DNA of 61,683 nt, from positions 1 through 61,683 of the forward strand of contig JAJZZP010000115.1 in NCBI GenBank assembly GCA_021797515.1, read 5' to 3'. Each line of letters opens with the position of its first letter. Position 1 is the stretch's first letter. The stretch is from Bacillota bacterium (GTDB lineage: Bacteria; Bacillota; Sulfobacillia; Sulfobacillales; Sulfobacillaceae). This document shows, piece by piece, positions 28,217 to 38,305 of this stretch. The notes beneath the pieces were generated by a model. That model had not been told where the DNA came from, searched no databases, and saw nothing but the letters and a program-made list of their open reading frames with translations. The translations under genes and the position numbers were made by a program.

Positions 28217-29023
28217 TTGAAACAAGAAGCACGGGTCTATATTGTCTCAGATTCACTGGGCGAAACTGCTGAACGAGTCGTTCACGGGGCCGCGATTCAG
28301 TTTGAAGATCGGGGTGCTATTCATATAGAGCGGGTGTCCCATGTGGCGAATGTTCAAGGGGTCGACCAGGTTGTGGAGCGGGCCAGCCGTGAGCACGCGG
28401 CGATTGTTTTTACGTTGGTCCGTCCGGAATTGAGGCAACACTTGAATGAAGTGGCTACCAGACTTCAAGTACCCCATGTCGACGTTATGGGGCCGGTGCT
28501 AGACACATTGGAACAGGTGCTAGGGTTTACGCCCGAGCTTGTGCCGGGATTAAGCCATAGACTGGATCGTGATTACTTTGACCGGGTTGAAGCAGTAGAA
28601 TTTGCCGTGAAATATGATGATGGCAAGGATTCCCGGGGAATTCGAGAGGCGGACGTGGTGTTGCTCGGCGTGTCGCGCACCAGCAAAACTCCGGTGAGTT
28701 TGTACTTGGCTAACCATCGTCTCAAGGTGGCAAATGTTCCGTTGGTTCCGGAAATTCCGGTTCCTGCTGAAGTGTTTGCGGTCGGTCGCGATAAAGCAGT
28801 AGGACTGATTATCGATCCGGAGCTTTTGATGAGCATTCGACGGCAGCGCCTGAAATCATTAGGTTTGGGGTCGTCCGCCCAATATGCCACCATTGAACGC
28901 ATTATGACCGAGCTTGACTACGCTTGGGATATATTTAACCGACTTAAATGTCCCGTGATTGATGTCAGTAATCATGCGGTGGAGGAAACCGCCAGCAGGG
29001 TACTAGAGCTAAAACACCGTTAA
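28217..29023 (+). CDS. yqfL: Pyruvate, phosphate dikinase regulatory protein (bifunctional kinase/pyrophosphorylase)
   Basis: A 268-residue DUF299/PDRP protein with the opening VYIVSDSLGETAERV and a P-loop-like GVSRTSKT at residues 151-158. The family inactivates pyruvate phosphate dikinase by ADP-dependent phosphorylation of a Thr next to the catalytic His, and reactivates it by phosphorolysis. Its target, ppdK, begins 19 nt downstream, which fixes the assignment to PPDK rather than PEP synthase. TTG start. In Bacillus ccpN precedes it; ccpN is not seen here. Confidence 0.95.
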   Translation: MKQEARVYIVSDSLGETAERVVHGAAIQFEDRGAIHIERVSHVANVQGVDQVVERASREHAAIVFTLVRPELRQHLNEVATRLQVPHVDVMGPVLDTLEQVLGFTPELVPGLSHRLDRDYFDRVEAVEFAVKYDDGKDSRGIREADVVLLGVSRTSKTPVSLYLANHRLKVANVPLVPEIPVPAEVFAVGRDKAVGLIIDPELLMSIRRQRLKSLGLGSSAQYATIERIMTELDYAWDIFNRLKCPVIDVSNHAVEETASRVLELKHR

Positions 29024-29042
29024 TTGAGGAGGATTTCGAGAC

Positions 29043-31673
29043 ATGACCCGGTATGTGTTTCGGTTTGAAGAAGGACGAGGAGACCAGAAGAACCTTTTAG
29101 GCGGCAAAGGTGCAGGTTTGGCAGAAATGAGTCGAATTGGCCTGCCGGTGCCACCGGGGTTTACCATCACCACACAAGCCTGCAATGAGTATCAGGAAAA
29201 CGGCCAATATCCTCAAGGGATGATGGATCAAGTATGGCAGCATCTGGAGATGTTGGAGCAGAGTTTGGGGAAGCGACTCGGCGACATCGAACAACCCCTC
29301 TTGGTGTCTGTACGCTCAGGCGCCCCTATTTCAATGCCAGGAATGATGGATACGGTACTGAACCTGGGGTTGAATCACGAGACCACGGAAGGGTTGGCCA
29401 AATTGACGGACAACCGCCGGTTTGCCTTTGATAGTTATCGCCGCTTCATTCAAATGTTTGGTAATGTGGTTATGCACATGGAACATCATCGATTCGAGCA
29501 AGTTTTGGCGGATCTGAAATCTGAGGTAGGGGTAGCACAGGATCCCGATCTGACTCCGGAACATCTGGAGTCTCTGGTGGATCGCTATCTCGCGTTAGTG
29601 AAAGCTACCACCGGACGCGATTTTCCTATTGACCCCAAAGAACAATTGACCATGGCAATCCAAGCGGTGTTTGATTCGTGGAAAAACCCGCGAGCGGTTG
29701 TTTATCGGCGTCTCAACAAAATTGCCAACGACTTAGGAACTGCAGTCAATGTGCAGTCCATGGTGTTTGGCAACATGGGCAACTCGTCAGCGACTGGCGT
29801 GTTGTTTACCCGCAACCCAAATACCGGAGAAATGGGAATGTATGGTGAATATCTCACCAACGCTCAAGGGGAAGATGTTGTGGCAGGAATACGCACACCG
29901 AAACCCATTGCCGACATGGCCCTTGAGATGCCCAAAACGTTTGCTGAACTCACCGACGTCTGTCGTTTGTTGGAAACGCATTACCGGGATATGCAGGACA
30001 TTGAGTTTACCGTGGAACGGCAAACTCTGTACTTGTTGCAAACTCGAACCGGCAAGCGCACTGCGCGAGCGGCTGTGAAAATTGCCGTGGACTTGGTGGA
30101 CGAAGGGGTGATCGATCAGAAGGAGGCCATATTGCGACAAGATCCAGAGCAGGTGGCGCGATTACTCTATCGCCAGATCGATCCAGAAGCAAAGCTTGAC
30201 GTGCTGGCTCAAGGCTTGCCGGCTTCTCCTGGTGCTGCCTCCGGAAAAGTAGTGTTTGATGCCGATGAAGCCGAACGCCGCGGGAACCAAGGCGAAGCGG
30301 TGATATTGGTGCGTCCCGAGACCACACCAGATGATATTCACGGTATTGTGGCGGCCCAAGGCGTATTGACCAGTCGTGGCGGAATGACATCGCATGCGGC
30401 GATTGTGGCCCGGGGTATGGGGAAGCCTGCAGTAACCGGGTGTGACCAAGTCCAAATCTATTTGATGGGGAACTACTTTTTGGTTGGTGATGTGCGAGTC
30501 GAGCATGATACCGTGATCACCATCGATGGCGGTACTGGTCGAGTAGTGCTGGGACGTGTGCCTACGGTGGAACCGGGATTGTCAGCAGAATTTAATCGGT
30601 TGCTCAGTTGGGCCGATGCTCATAAGAAACTGGGCATTGAGGCAAATGCTGATACCCCGGAAGATGCCGCCTTGGCTCGTGAGCTGGGCGCCCAAGGTGT
30701 CGGACTTTGCAGAACTGAACACATGTTTATGGGCCAAGACCGTCTGCCTGTGGTGCAGGAAATGATTTTGGCGGAAAGTCTCGATGAACGCAAATCGGCA
30801 CTGAAGAGATTGCTCCCTATGCAACAGGGGGACTTTTTTGGAATTTTAAAGGCGATGGACGGGTATTCGGTGACGATTCGTCTTTTAGATCCCCCGTTGC
30901 ATGAGTTTCTCCCCGATGTCGAAGAAACGGAACGGGCTCTCAGTATAGCTCGTGCTGAAAATCGGCATACAGATGTGACCCGTTTGGAAGCAGTACTGCG
31001 TCGGTCCCGGACCTTGTTTGAATTCAACCCGATGTTGGGATTTCGAGGGGTGCGACTTGGCATCGTGTACCCTGAGATTTATGCAATGCAGGCCGAAGCC
31101 ATATTCCGAGCAGAGGCGGACTTGCTGGAAGAAGGACTGCACCCAGAGGTCGAAGTCATGATTCCGTTGGTGGGAACGGTGAAGGAATTGACCATCATGC
31201 GGGATTTGGTCGCCGAGGTGAACCGCAAAGTGGCGGCAGAACGGGGCCGCGCGTTGCCGTACTTAATTGGAACAATGATTGAGGTTCCCCGTGCCGCGTT
31301 GATTGCGGGGGAAATTGCCAAGGATGCGCAATTTTTTTCCTTTGGCACCAATGACTTGACGCAAACGACATTTGGCTATAGCCGGGATGATGCAGAAGGC
31401 AAATTTCTTCCTGCGTACCTAGCGGACAAAATATTGACCGAAAATCCGTTCATGGTGCTGGATCGCGATGGTGTCGGCCGACTCATTCGCATGGGGTTGG
31501 AGGAAGGCCGACAAATCCGACCGGATCTCATCGCGGGGATTTGCGGGGAACATGGCGGCGATCCTGATTCGATTGAATTTTGCCATTTGGTGGGACTTAA
31601 TTATGTCAGTTGCTCGCCGTACCGGGTGCCGATTGCTCGTTTGGCCGCTGCTCAAGCTAACTTGCGGCACTAG
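29043..31673 (+). CDS. ppdK: Pyruvate, phosphate dikinase
   Basis: An 876-residue PPDK of full length, interconverting pyruvate + ATP + Pi with PEP + AMP + PPi. The nucleotide-binding domain opens with LLGGKGAGLAEMSRIGLPVPPGF; the swivelling domain has the phospho-His at H451 in GGMTSHAAIVARG, with T449 as the regulatory site for the upstream PDRP; the PEP/pyruvate barrel carries RTEHMF and the catalytic Cys in ICGEHGGDP. AGGAGG precedes the ATG. It supports gluconeogenesis or PPi-dependent glycolysis. Confidence 0.98.
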   Translation: MTRYVFRFEEGRGDQKNLLGGKGAGLAEMSRIGLPVPPGFTITTQACNEYQENGQYPQGMMDQVWQHLEMLEQSLGKRLGDIEQPLLVSVRSGAPISMPGMMDTVLNLGLNHETTEGLAKLTDNRRFAFDSYRRFIQMFGNVVMHMEHHRFEQVLADLKSEVGVAQDPDLTPEHLESLVDRYLALVKATTGRDFPIDPKEQLTMAIQAVFDSWKNPRAVVYRRLNKIANDLGTAVNVQSMVFGNMGNSSATGVLFTRNPNTGEMGMYGEYLTNAQGEDVVAGIRTPKPIADMALEMPKTFAELTDVCRLLETHYRDMQDIEFTVERQTLYLLQTRTGKRTARAAVKIAVDLVDEGVIDQKEAILRQDPEQVARLLYRQIDPEAKLDVLAQGLPASPGAASGKVVFDADEAERRGNQGEAVILVRPETTPDDIHGIVAAQGVLTSRGGMTSHAAIVARGMGKPAVTGCDQVQIYLMGNYFLVGDVRVEHDTVITIDGGTGRVVLGRVPTVEPGLSAEFNRLLSWADAHKKLGIEANADTPEDAALARELGAQGVGLCRTEHMFMGQDRLPVVQEMILAESLDERKSALKRLLPMQQGDFFGILKAMDGYSVTIRLLDPPLHEFLPDVEETERALSIARAENRHTDVTRLEAVLRRSRTLFEFNPMLGFRGVRLGIVYPEIYAMQAEAIFRAEADLLEEGLHPEVEVMIPLVGTVKELTIMRDLVAEVNRKVAAERGRALPYLIGTMIEVPRAALIAGEIAKDAQFFSFGTNDLTQTTFGYSRDDAEGKFLPAYLADKILTENPFMVLDRDGVGRLIRMGLEEGRQIRPDLIAGICGEHGGDPDSIEFCHLVGLNYVSCSPYRVPIARLAAAQANLRH

Positions 31674-31818
31674 CAACCGTCGGTGGTAACAAGGGCGGGC
31701 GACAAGAAAATTGCCACCTGCCTTTGTCCGTAAAATATCATGTGAGGAAACTCGGTCTTGCTAGCAGGAATATCACAATTAATGGCGAATTTTTGTCATG
31801 ACGTGGGAGTGATGCGGC

Positions 31819-33639
31819 GTGGCCGAACAGCAATACGAGGCGTGGGTGGCCGCTGTGCGTGAAGCCACCGATATCGTTGATATTATTGGACGGTATGTCG
31901 CTCTTAAGCGTAAAGGGCGCAATTATTGGGGCTTGTGCCCATTTCATCGGGAAAAAACTCCGTCGTTTAGTGTCGATTCAGAACAAAAATTGTTCTATTG
32001 TTTTGGATGTCACACGGGTGGCACGGTCTTCACTTTTTTGGTCCAGCATGAGGGTCGGGAATTTCGTGAAGTTGTAGAAATGCTGGCCAAAGACGCCGGA
32101 ATTCCGCCGATGGATCGTAGGGAAGACAATCCTCGACAGCAGGAGGAAAAACGGCTTCGTTCAGTGTTGGAGTGGACCTTGGAATATTTTCTGGTGCACT
32201 CGCGTGAATCAATAGTGTTTGCCGCATATTTGGATCGTCGACGAATTGCTTCGACGCTGCGGGAACGTTTTCAATTGGGGTATGCTCCGGATCAATGGGA
32301 AGGATTAGTCCGGTATCTTTCCCGTCATGGGGTAGCTTCAGAAGAAATGGAACAAGCCGGCGTAGTGGTGCGGCGGCGGCAAGGGGCGGGAGTGGTGGAC
32401 CGTTGGCGTGATCGCGTGATGTTGCCAATTTGGGATTCTCAAGGGCGTTTAGTAGGATTTGGGGGCAGATCATTAACCAAAGATCAAGAGCCGAAATATC
32501 TCAACTCCCCCGAAACTGCATTATTTCGTAAGAGTAACCTGCTATATGGCAACCATTGGGCAAGAGCTGCATGGAAGCGCGGTGAACGGCCACTCATTGT
32601 GGAAGGTTATTTCGACGTGATTGCCTGTCACCACGCGGGACGCACCGAGGCTGTTGCCACCTTAGGGACTAGTTTGACACAATGGCATGCGCGATATCTG
32701 GCACGATTCCATCAAGAAGTGGACATGCTTTACGACCAAGATAGGGCGGGGCACGACGCGATGGAAAGAGCTTTTGTGATATTATCGACGGCTGGGGTCA
32801 AAGTCAATGTGGTGGTCCTGCCCAACGGAGTGAAGGATCCTGATGAATGTGTAACGGCTCTGGGAGCAGATGCGTTAAATACCAGTGTTAAAGGGCGTCT
32901 CCCTTACTTGACCTACAGGATTAATCTGGCGGCTGCAGATCCGGAAATCGGGACGCCACGAGGCAAGGCACTGGCCATTGAGCGATTTAAGCCATTATGG
33001 AAGGTTGTCGGCGATCCGGTTGAGCAAATGGGATATTTGGAGCAGATGGCACAACGCCTACGAGTTAATCCGAACATTCTAGCACAAAGTTTTGGTGTTT
33101 GGCAAGATGTTCGGCATACATTCGGAAAAAATAGGCATAATATGGAGAGAACGGCACAGGTTCCATCACACATGGCTTCCCATGCAGTGCGGTTACTGGC
33201 TTTGCTGATGCGCCACCCGGACCAAGTACCTGTCGTGATGGGTGAACTGCAGGAGTGGGTCGAGGAGCAAGGATTGGAAACAGTGTTGGAGGACGTGGCT
33301 GAAGGCCGAGCGACACGGGATACGGCACGTTGGGTCGAATTATTAGACCCGTCCGTTAGGCCCACGGTAATGGAAGCGGTGAACTATCAAGGACCCGATG
33401 GAGGGACTCTGGAGATCAAGGACTACATTTCAGCCATTACGCGGCAGAGGCAGTTGCAACGCTGGAATCGGCTTAAAGAGCGAGTCTATCAAGAAGGCGG
33501 TATGACTCCCGAAGTGCTGGAAGAAGTCCGCATTGAGCAACACCGTCTGTCGGTGGCAAAGAACGGGAATTTAATCACTTCGGAGCAAGGAAAGGAGGGA
33601 TATTATGGTGCAGGGAAAACGCGTGGTACCTCAAATTGA
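31819..33639 (+). CDS. dnaG: DNA primase DnaG
   Basis: A 606-residue primase. The CHC2 zinc domain uses C40, H43, C61 and C64; the TOPRIM catalytic core has VEGYFDV near 261-267 and DQDRAG near 306-311; a DnaB-interacting C-terminal region follows. GTG start; the ribosome site is weak. The 145 nt before it separates ppdK from a likely new dnaG-rpoD transcript, though I cannot pin the promoter. The 3' end overlaps rpoD by 35 bp. Confidence 0.96.
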   Translation: MAEQQYEAWVAAVREATDIVDIIGRYVALKRKGRNYWGLCPFHREKTPSFSVDSEQKLFYCFGCHTGGTVFTFLVQHEGREFREVVEMLAKDAGIPPMDRREDNPRQQEEKRLRSVLEWTLEYFLVHSRESIVFAAYLDRRRIASTLRERFQLGYAPDQWEGLVRYLSRHGVASEEMEQAGVVVRRRQGAGVVDRWRDRVMLPIWDSQGRLVGFGGRSLTKDQEPKYLNSPETALFRKSNLLYGNHWARAAWKRGERPLIVEGYFDVIACHHAGRTEAVATLGTSLTQWHARYLARFHQEVDMLYDQDRAGHDAMERAFVILSTAGVKVNVVVLPNGVKDPDECVTALGADALNTSVKGRLPYLTYRINLAAADPEIGTPRGKALAIERFKPLWKVVGDPVEQMGYLEQMAQRLRVNPNILAQSFGVWQDVRHTFGKNRHNMERTAQVPSHMASHAVRLLALLMRHPDQVPVVMGELQEWVEEQGLETVLEDVAEGRATRDTARWVELLDPSVRPTVMEAVNYQGPDGGTLEIKDYISAITRQRQLQRWNRLKERVYQEGGMTPEVLEEVRIEQHRLSVAKNGNLITSEQGKEGYYGAGKTRGTSN

Positions 33640-34723
33640 TGAGGTTCAAGCGCTCATTCGACGGGGACAAGAACGTGGGAAACTATCGTATGGTGAAATC
33701 GTGGATGCCCTGCAGTCGATAGACATTCCTCCGGACCAAATAGATTCGATTTATGAGATGTTCGGAGAACTAGGCATCGAACTGGTTGGCGAACAAATTG
33801 CCTTGGAAGCGGACCATGGTCCTGGGCCGGGACCGGATGACGTGGAACCTGAAGTAGAAGATGTCGCCCAAGAAGTAGCTATTCCAGACGGGGTAGCCAT
33901 CGATGATCCCGTACGGATGTACCTCAAGGAAATTGGCCGGGTTTCTTTGCTAACAGCCGAAGAGGAAGTGACGTTGGCCAAGCGTATTGAAGCCGGTGAC
34001 GAAGAAGCCAAGCGGAAGCTGGCCGAGGCAAACTTGCGTTTGGTGGTATCTATTGCTAAACGTTACGTAGGACGGGGCATGCTTTTTTTGGATTTGATCC
34101 AGGAAGGAAATTTAGGTCTAATCAAGGCTGTAGAGAAATTTGACTATCGTAAAGGCTACAAGTTTAGCACCTATGCGACTTGGTGGATTAGGCAAGCGAT
34201 TACCCGGGCCATTGCGGACCAGGCTCGGACCATCCGGATACCGGTGCATATGGTGGAAACTATTAATAAGCTGATTCGTGTGCAACGGCAATTACTGCAG
34301 GAGTATGGGCGGGAACCGGCGCCAGAAGAAATTGCCAAGGAAATGGGTATCACGGTAGAACGGGTGCGGGAAATTTTAAAGGTTGCCCAAGAACCGGTGT
34401 CTTTGGAAACACCGATTGGGGAAGAAGAAGATTCCCATTTGGGGGACTTCATCGAGGATGAGGATGCTCCGGCACCAGCTGAAGCGGCGGGATATCAGCT
34501 TCTCAAAGAGCAATTAGAAGAAGTCTTGGACACCTTGACTAATCGTGAAGAAAAAGTATTGCGCTTGCGGTTTGGCTTAAACGATGGGCGGGCGCGCACC
34601 TTAGAAGAAGTCGGGCAGGTATTCGGCGTCACCCGCGAACGGATCCGGCAAATTGAAGCTAAGGCACTGCGAAAATTGCGTCATCCCACGCGCAGCAAGA
34701 AACTGAAAGATTATTTGGATTAG
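33605..34723 (+). CDS. rpoD: RNA polymerase primary sigma factor (SigA/RpoD)
   Basis: A 372-residue primary sigma factor. Region 1.1-like N-terminus, region 1.2 ([22 protein letters not shown]), region 2 ([29 protein letters not shown] and [14 protein letters not shown]), region 3 and region 4 ([28 protein letters not shown]) are all present. The ATG has AAAGGAGG upstream, inside the end of dnaG, with a 35-bp overlap. The macromolecular synthesis pair dnaG-rpoD is conserved. A terminator follows. Confidence 0.97.
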   Translation: MVQGKRVVPQIDEVQALIRRGQERGKLSYGEIVDALQSIDIPPDQIDSIYEMFGELGIELVGEQIALEADHGPGPGPDDVEPEVEDVAQEVAIPDGVAIDDPVRMYLKEIGRVSLLTAEEEVTLAKRIEAGDEEAKRKLAEANLRLVVSIAKRYVGRGMLFLDLIQEGNLGLIKAVEKFDYRKGYKFSTYATWWIRQAITRAIADQARTIRIPVHMVETINKLIRVQRQLLQEYGREPAPEEIAKEMGITVERVREILKVAQEPVSLETPIGEEEDSHLGDFIEDEDAPAPAEAAGYQLLKEQLEEVLDTLTNREEKVLRLRFGLNDGRARTLEEVGQVFGVTRERIRQIEAKALRKLRHPTRSKKLKDYLD

Positions 34724-34743
34724 CGATAGAGAAGTAGAGGTAT

Positions 34744-34772
34744 GGGGCGGAATGTTCGCCCCGATTTTATTT
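34744..34772 (+). terminator. Rho-independent terminator after rpoD
   Basis: GGGGCG (34744-34749) pairs with CGCCCC (34757-34762), with further G-T and A-T pairing in the stem, followed by GATTTTATTTT. It ends the long plus-strand block about 20 nt after the rpoD stop. Confidence 0.85.
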
Positions 34773-34929
34773 TAGATCGGATAATCAAAAGGTGGTTTGA
34801 TATCATCCTTGGGATTTTTTTCGCTAAATTTGGGGAGACTACCCATTAAAAAACTCTCATCAAACGTTCAAGTTATTCTGAGTCAAGTTTGTTACCCTAG
34901 GCTAGAGTTTCCACGGAAGGGGCAAGACC

Positions 34930-36828
34930 ATGTGTGGTATTGTCGGAATATGGCGTAAAGATCGCCCAGTTGCAGCGGAAGAACTGCGGGGGATGTTAAA
35001 TACTCTGGTTCATCGCGGTCCAGATGGGGAAGGTCATTTCACTGACCGCAGTATTGGGCTGGGTATGCGTAGACTTGCGGTAATGGACATTCAACTGGGA
35101 AAACAGCCCTATTATTCCGAAGATCACAGTGTCGTCGCAGTTTTTAACGGCGAACTCTATAATTATCCAGAATTGAAGCGTTTGGTGGAGGCTGAGGGGC
35201 ACCACTTGCCGAGTCATGCCGATGGAGAAGTATTGGTGCATCTCTACGAAGAATATGGCGCCGGGTTTGTCGATAAAATATCAGGAATGTTTGCGGTGGC
35301 GATCTGGGATAAAAAGCGTCATCGGCTGGTGCTAGCAAGAGACCGCATTGGCCAAAAACCCCTATATGTTTGGGAACAAACTGATCGGCTGGTATTTGCC
35401 TCGGAAATTAAGGCGTTTTTCGCGCTGCCTGAATTTGAAGCCATTGTCGACACAGAGTGGCTAGCAACATATTTAAGTCATCGCTTTGTGCCGGCGCCAC
35501 ACACCCTGCTTAAAAATGTTACCAAACTGCGCCCAGGGGAAATGTTGATCATTCATCGGGATGGGCGACGGCAGCGTCAGGAATATTGGCGGCCGTCCGT
35601 TGAAGAACCTCAGGCAGGCCATAACATGACGTATTGGGCAGATCGGCTGGACGGTCTGCTGCACGATGTGGTGACAAGTCATTTGGCCTCAGATGTACCA
35701 GTCGGCATTTTTTTATCCGGGGGATTGGATTCTAGTGTGTTGGCTGCACTGGCTGCGCAAAAGAGCAATCATCCGGTGGAAGCATGGTCCGCCGCTTTTC
35801 CCGAGTCATACCCGGGTTATGACGAATTCCCGTGGGCGAAAAAAGTTGCCAACGCTTTTGGAATGCCCTTGCATCGCGTTGAGGTGGACTGGGCGATAAC
35901 GCCAGAGCGGGTACGCGAGTTGGCCTATGTATTGGACGAGCCGATGGCGGACCCGACGGTGCTACCTTTAGACGGTATTGCACGCGCAGCGGCAACTCAA
36001 GAAACAGTCATGTTGTCAGGCGAAGGGGCGGACGAAATTTTCGCCGGTTACGCTGGCTACGGGGAAGCCTCCAGCTTGCGGAGAGTGCGGCTAATTCCCC
36101 AATCCCTTCGACGTTGGTGGGAGCGCCAAGGGTGGCCAGGATCACATACCATGGCCAGGGCAGAACAACCTATTGCCGAGCGCTATCGTGGGGTCGGGTT
36201 CACATTTTCTCCGGATCAAATAAAGAAACTGCTTTGTCAAGAATTATTGAGAGAAGACCGCCCGGGTGCGGTGGATGAATACTGGGCTCAACATTCCAGG
36301 GTATCGGATTTGCAGGCAATGCAGGGATTTGATATCCGATGGTTCTTGCCGGATGACGTGTTGTTGAAAGCCGATCGTATCGGGATGCATCATAATCTCG
36401 AAGTTAGGGTGCCATTCTGCGATCATGAAGTAGTGTCTTTGGCACTGAGTATTCCACTCTCATTGCGGCGTGACGCGTTTCATGACAAAAAAGTATTGCG
36501 GGAAGTCGCCCGACGTCATTTGCCGTCTCCAGTAGTGAAGCGGCCAAAACAAGGTTTTCCCACACCTCTGACGGCGCTCTTGGGTGGGAAATTGTCGGAA
36601 ATAGCGTGGGATACCCTCATAAGCCCTCAGGCGATAAATCGCGGATGGTTTTATCCGTCACAGGTAGAGAAATTGTTGAATACCATGGGACCTGAAAATC
36701 CCAATGGATCCCGACAAGTCTATGCGTTGCTGATGCTGGAGTTATGGATGGAAGAACTTGTCGAGGGTGTTCGCCCGGGATCTTCTGCACGAGAACGGTA
36801 TTATACAGCCCCGGTGTCACCGGTCTGA
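34930..36828 (+). CDS. asnB: Asparagine synthase (glutamine-hydrolysing)
   Basis: A 632-residue AsnB-type amidotransferase. Cys2 (MCGIVGIW) is the glutaminase nucleophile; RGPDGEG, GELYN and DGEVLVHLYEEYG belong to the class II glutaminase domain; FLSGGLDSS near residue 260 is the pyrophosphatase P-loop of the synthetase domain. GGAAGGGG precedes the ATG. It makes asparagine from aspartate, or may act in cell-wall amidation as some AsnB paralogues do. Its 3' end overlaps the minus-strand DUF2508-like gene by 28 bp. Confidence 0.93.
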   Translation: MCGIVGIWRKDRPVAAEELRGMLNTLVHRGPDGEGHFTDRSIGLGMRRLAVMDIQLGKQPYYSEDHSVVAVFNGELYNYPELKRLVEAEGHHLPSHADGEVLVHLYEEYGAGFVDKISGMFAVAIWDKKRHRLVLARDRIGQKPLYVWEQTDRLVFASEIKAFFALPEFEAIVDTEWLATYLSHRFVPAPHTLLKNVTKLRPGEMLIIHRDGRRQRQEYWRPSVEEPQAGHNMTYWADRLDGLLHDVVTSHLASDVPVGIFLSGGLDSSVLAALAAQKSNHPVEAWSAAFPESYPGYDEFPWAKKVANAFGMPLHRVEVDWAITPERVRELAYVLDEPMADPTVLPLDGIARAAATQETVMLSGEGADEIFAGYAGYGEASSLRRVRLIPQSLRRWWERQGWPGSHTMARAEQPIAERYRGVGFTFSPDQIKKLLCQELLREDRPGAVDEYWAQHSRVSDLQAMQGFDIRWFLPDDVLLKADRIGMHHNLEVRVPFCDHEVVSLALSIPLSLRRDAFHDKKVLREVARRHLPSPVVKRPKQGFPTPLTALLGGKLSEIAWDTLISPQAINRGWFYPSQVEKLLNTMGPENPNGSRQVYALLMLELWMEELVEGVRPGSSARERYYTAPVSPV

Positions 36829-37052
36829 GGTTCTTTTAGCGCACGTTGCCAGTGAAACGGGAGACTGGACGCAATCCCCGACGACAACCCAAAGGCAGCG
36901 CGTGCTTGTCTTATGATCAAGCGCACCTTTTCCTCCGCGGCATGCAATTGGTAAATGTGGTAATCGCAGTATTCAGGGTCTGACTGAAGAAATGCAGCCT
37001 CGGCGTTTTCCCATTCACGGATGGCTTGACGAAGCGCTTCTTTAAATTCCAT
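36801..37052 (-). CDS. Small DUF2508 (YaaL)-like protein
   Basis: An 83-residue helical protein with an N-terminal pattern WENAEAAFLQSDPEYCDYHIYQLHAAEEKVRLIIRQA that resembles the YaaL/DUF2508 family of Firmicutes. No function is established. GGGAGGGAAAG precedes the ATG. It is convergent with, and overlaps, the end of asnB, and its start lies back-to-back with the next plus-strand gene. Confidence 0.65.
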   Translation of the reverse strand: MEFKEALRQAIREWENAEAAFLQSDPEYCDYHIYQLHAAEEKVRLIIRQARAAFGLSSGIASSLPFHWQRALKEPQTGDTGAV

Positions 37053-37155
37053 GGCTCTTTCCCTCCCCTATAACGTATGCGACGCTTCTGCCCGTGAGAC
37101 TTACAATTTCATCACAAAAGCAGTAGTCTTTAAGGGAGAAAAGAGGCGAGAATAC

Positions 37156-37494
37156 ATGATGAGCGCGGTAGAAAGCGTACGACTCGCACAAAATCAGTTC
37201 TTGGCGCGTCTTCACACCACTGGACCGGGGGGATCATTTAGCGTTAATCAAGCCTTTATCGAAGATTTGGTCGAGCAGTTCGCTAAGGAAGAAAACGAAG
37301 TGTACCCAATGGCCCAATCCACGGGATGGACCGGAGGGGCGGCAGTTTTGGAGCTGAAATACCAGCATCAAACTTTGCGTCAGCAGTTTGACCGCGCCTG
37401 TCACGATCCTGCCGAGTGGAAAACATTTTGCCAGCACTTGCGAGAGCATTTCTCCGTGGAGGATCTCACTGTATTGTCTTTGTTGGAGCGCTAA
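37156..37494 (+). CDS. Small hemerythrin-like helical protein
   Basis: A 112-residue, all-helical protein resembling an HHE hemerythrin domain: LVEQFAKEENEVYP, LELKYQHQTLRQQF and FCQHLREHFSVEDLTVLSLLE correspond to helices 2-4. Two of the expected His ligands are present (in YQHQ and REHF), but helix 2 has Gln/Phe where His is expected and helix 1 has no clear His, so metal binding is doubtful. I chose the ATG at 37156 (a second ATG follows directly) with a GAGGCGAG ribosome site; the open frame continues upstream to 37051 without a ribosome site. Confidence 0.5.
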   Translation: MMSAVESVRLAQNQFLARLHTTGPGGSFSVNQAFIEDLVEQFAKEENEVYPMAQSTGWTGGAAVLELKYQHQTLRQQFDRACHDPAEWKTFCQHLREHFSVEDLTVLSLLER

Positions 37495-37534
37495 AAGTGT
37501 TGTGAAATTAAGTTAATAATGGGACGCAACATCG

Positions 37535-38305
37535 TCACACCCCGGTAGAGTGTTGGCGAGGCTTAGAGGATCGATGAAAAACGCCGTAGGGATCATGGTG
37601 AAAATAATAGAGTTTAGCAACCCGCACTTCCCAGTGAATTAATGGCATAAACCAAGCCATGAAAATGACAGCCGTGATGCTGCCTAGAGTAGGGCCAACC
37701 CAATAAACCCACCACCCGGACCAAAGATGGGATGCCAACTCCGGACCTAAACTCCGAGCCGGATTGGTGCTGGTTCCTGACAAGGGCGCTTCCAAATAGA
37801 CCATCACCGCGTACAGCGGCGCAAACAATCCCGGAGTGAATCGGCGAAGTTTAGGGTGGCCTAAAAACAGAAACAGTCCGACAACGAGACAAAAACTGGC
37901 AGCTGTTTCGCCAATGACCGCGACCATATTGCCCGAAGGACCAGGAATAGTTGCGGCAAAGTGGGTGGTGCGAGCCCAAACTCCCCAAAAGCTTAGCGCA
38001 TAGGCCCCAACAATGCCACCAGCGCATTGGCCTAGTACATAAAGCACAGCGAGCTTGCTTGAAATTTTCCGTTGCATCCAAAATGCCAAGGTGACAATAG
38101 GATTTATGTGGGCACCGCTTTCTTTGCCGACTCGCGATAACGCTATTAAACCCCCAGTGGTTCCGAACAAAAATCCGGTGATGGTCCGGCGCATGCCCGC
38201 GCTTGCAATAGCGTGCACGATGGGACTGCTGGGGGCGAAATCCACGACCACAAAAGAACAGCCCACGGCAATTAGTAGAGCGGTGCCAATAAACTCCGAG
38301 AGCAT
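37535..38305 (-). CDS. MIP-family channel (aquaporin/glyceroporin-like)
   Basis: A 256-residue channel with six hydrophobic segments and the two half-helix motifs: GAHINPIVTLAFW, where the first NPA reads NPI, and TSTNPARSLGPEL with the second NPA intact. The family conducts water or small neutral solutes. The ATG at 38305 leaves a short N-terminus; the open frame continues about 9 codons upstream (ILTAYWLKL), next to a GGGGAGGG ribosome site but without a normal start codon, so the start is uncertain. Its tail ends 40 nt from the hemerythrin-like gene. Confidence 0.85.
   Translation of the reverse strand: MLSEFIGTALLIAVGCSFVVVDFAPSSPIVHAIASAGMRRTITGFLFGTTGGLIALSRVGKESGAHINPIVTLAFWMQRKISSKLAVLYVLGQCAGGIVGAYALSFWGVWARTTHFAATIPGPSGNMVAVIGETAASFCLVVGLFLFLGHPKLRRFTPGLFAPLYAVMVYLEAPLSGTSTNPARSLGPELASHLWSGWWVYWVGPTLGSITAVIFMAWFMPLIHWEVRVAKLYYFHHDPYGVFHRSSKPRQHSTGV

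Noticed and set aside
31674..31818. Terminator between ppdK and dnaG
   Set aside because: A loose GGTGGTAA/TTGCCACC pairing with a 21-nt loop and no U-run is too weak to call.
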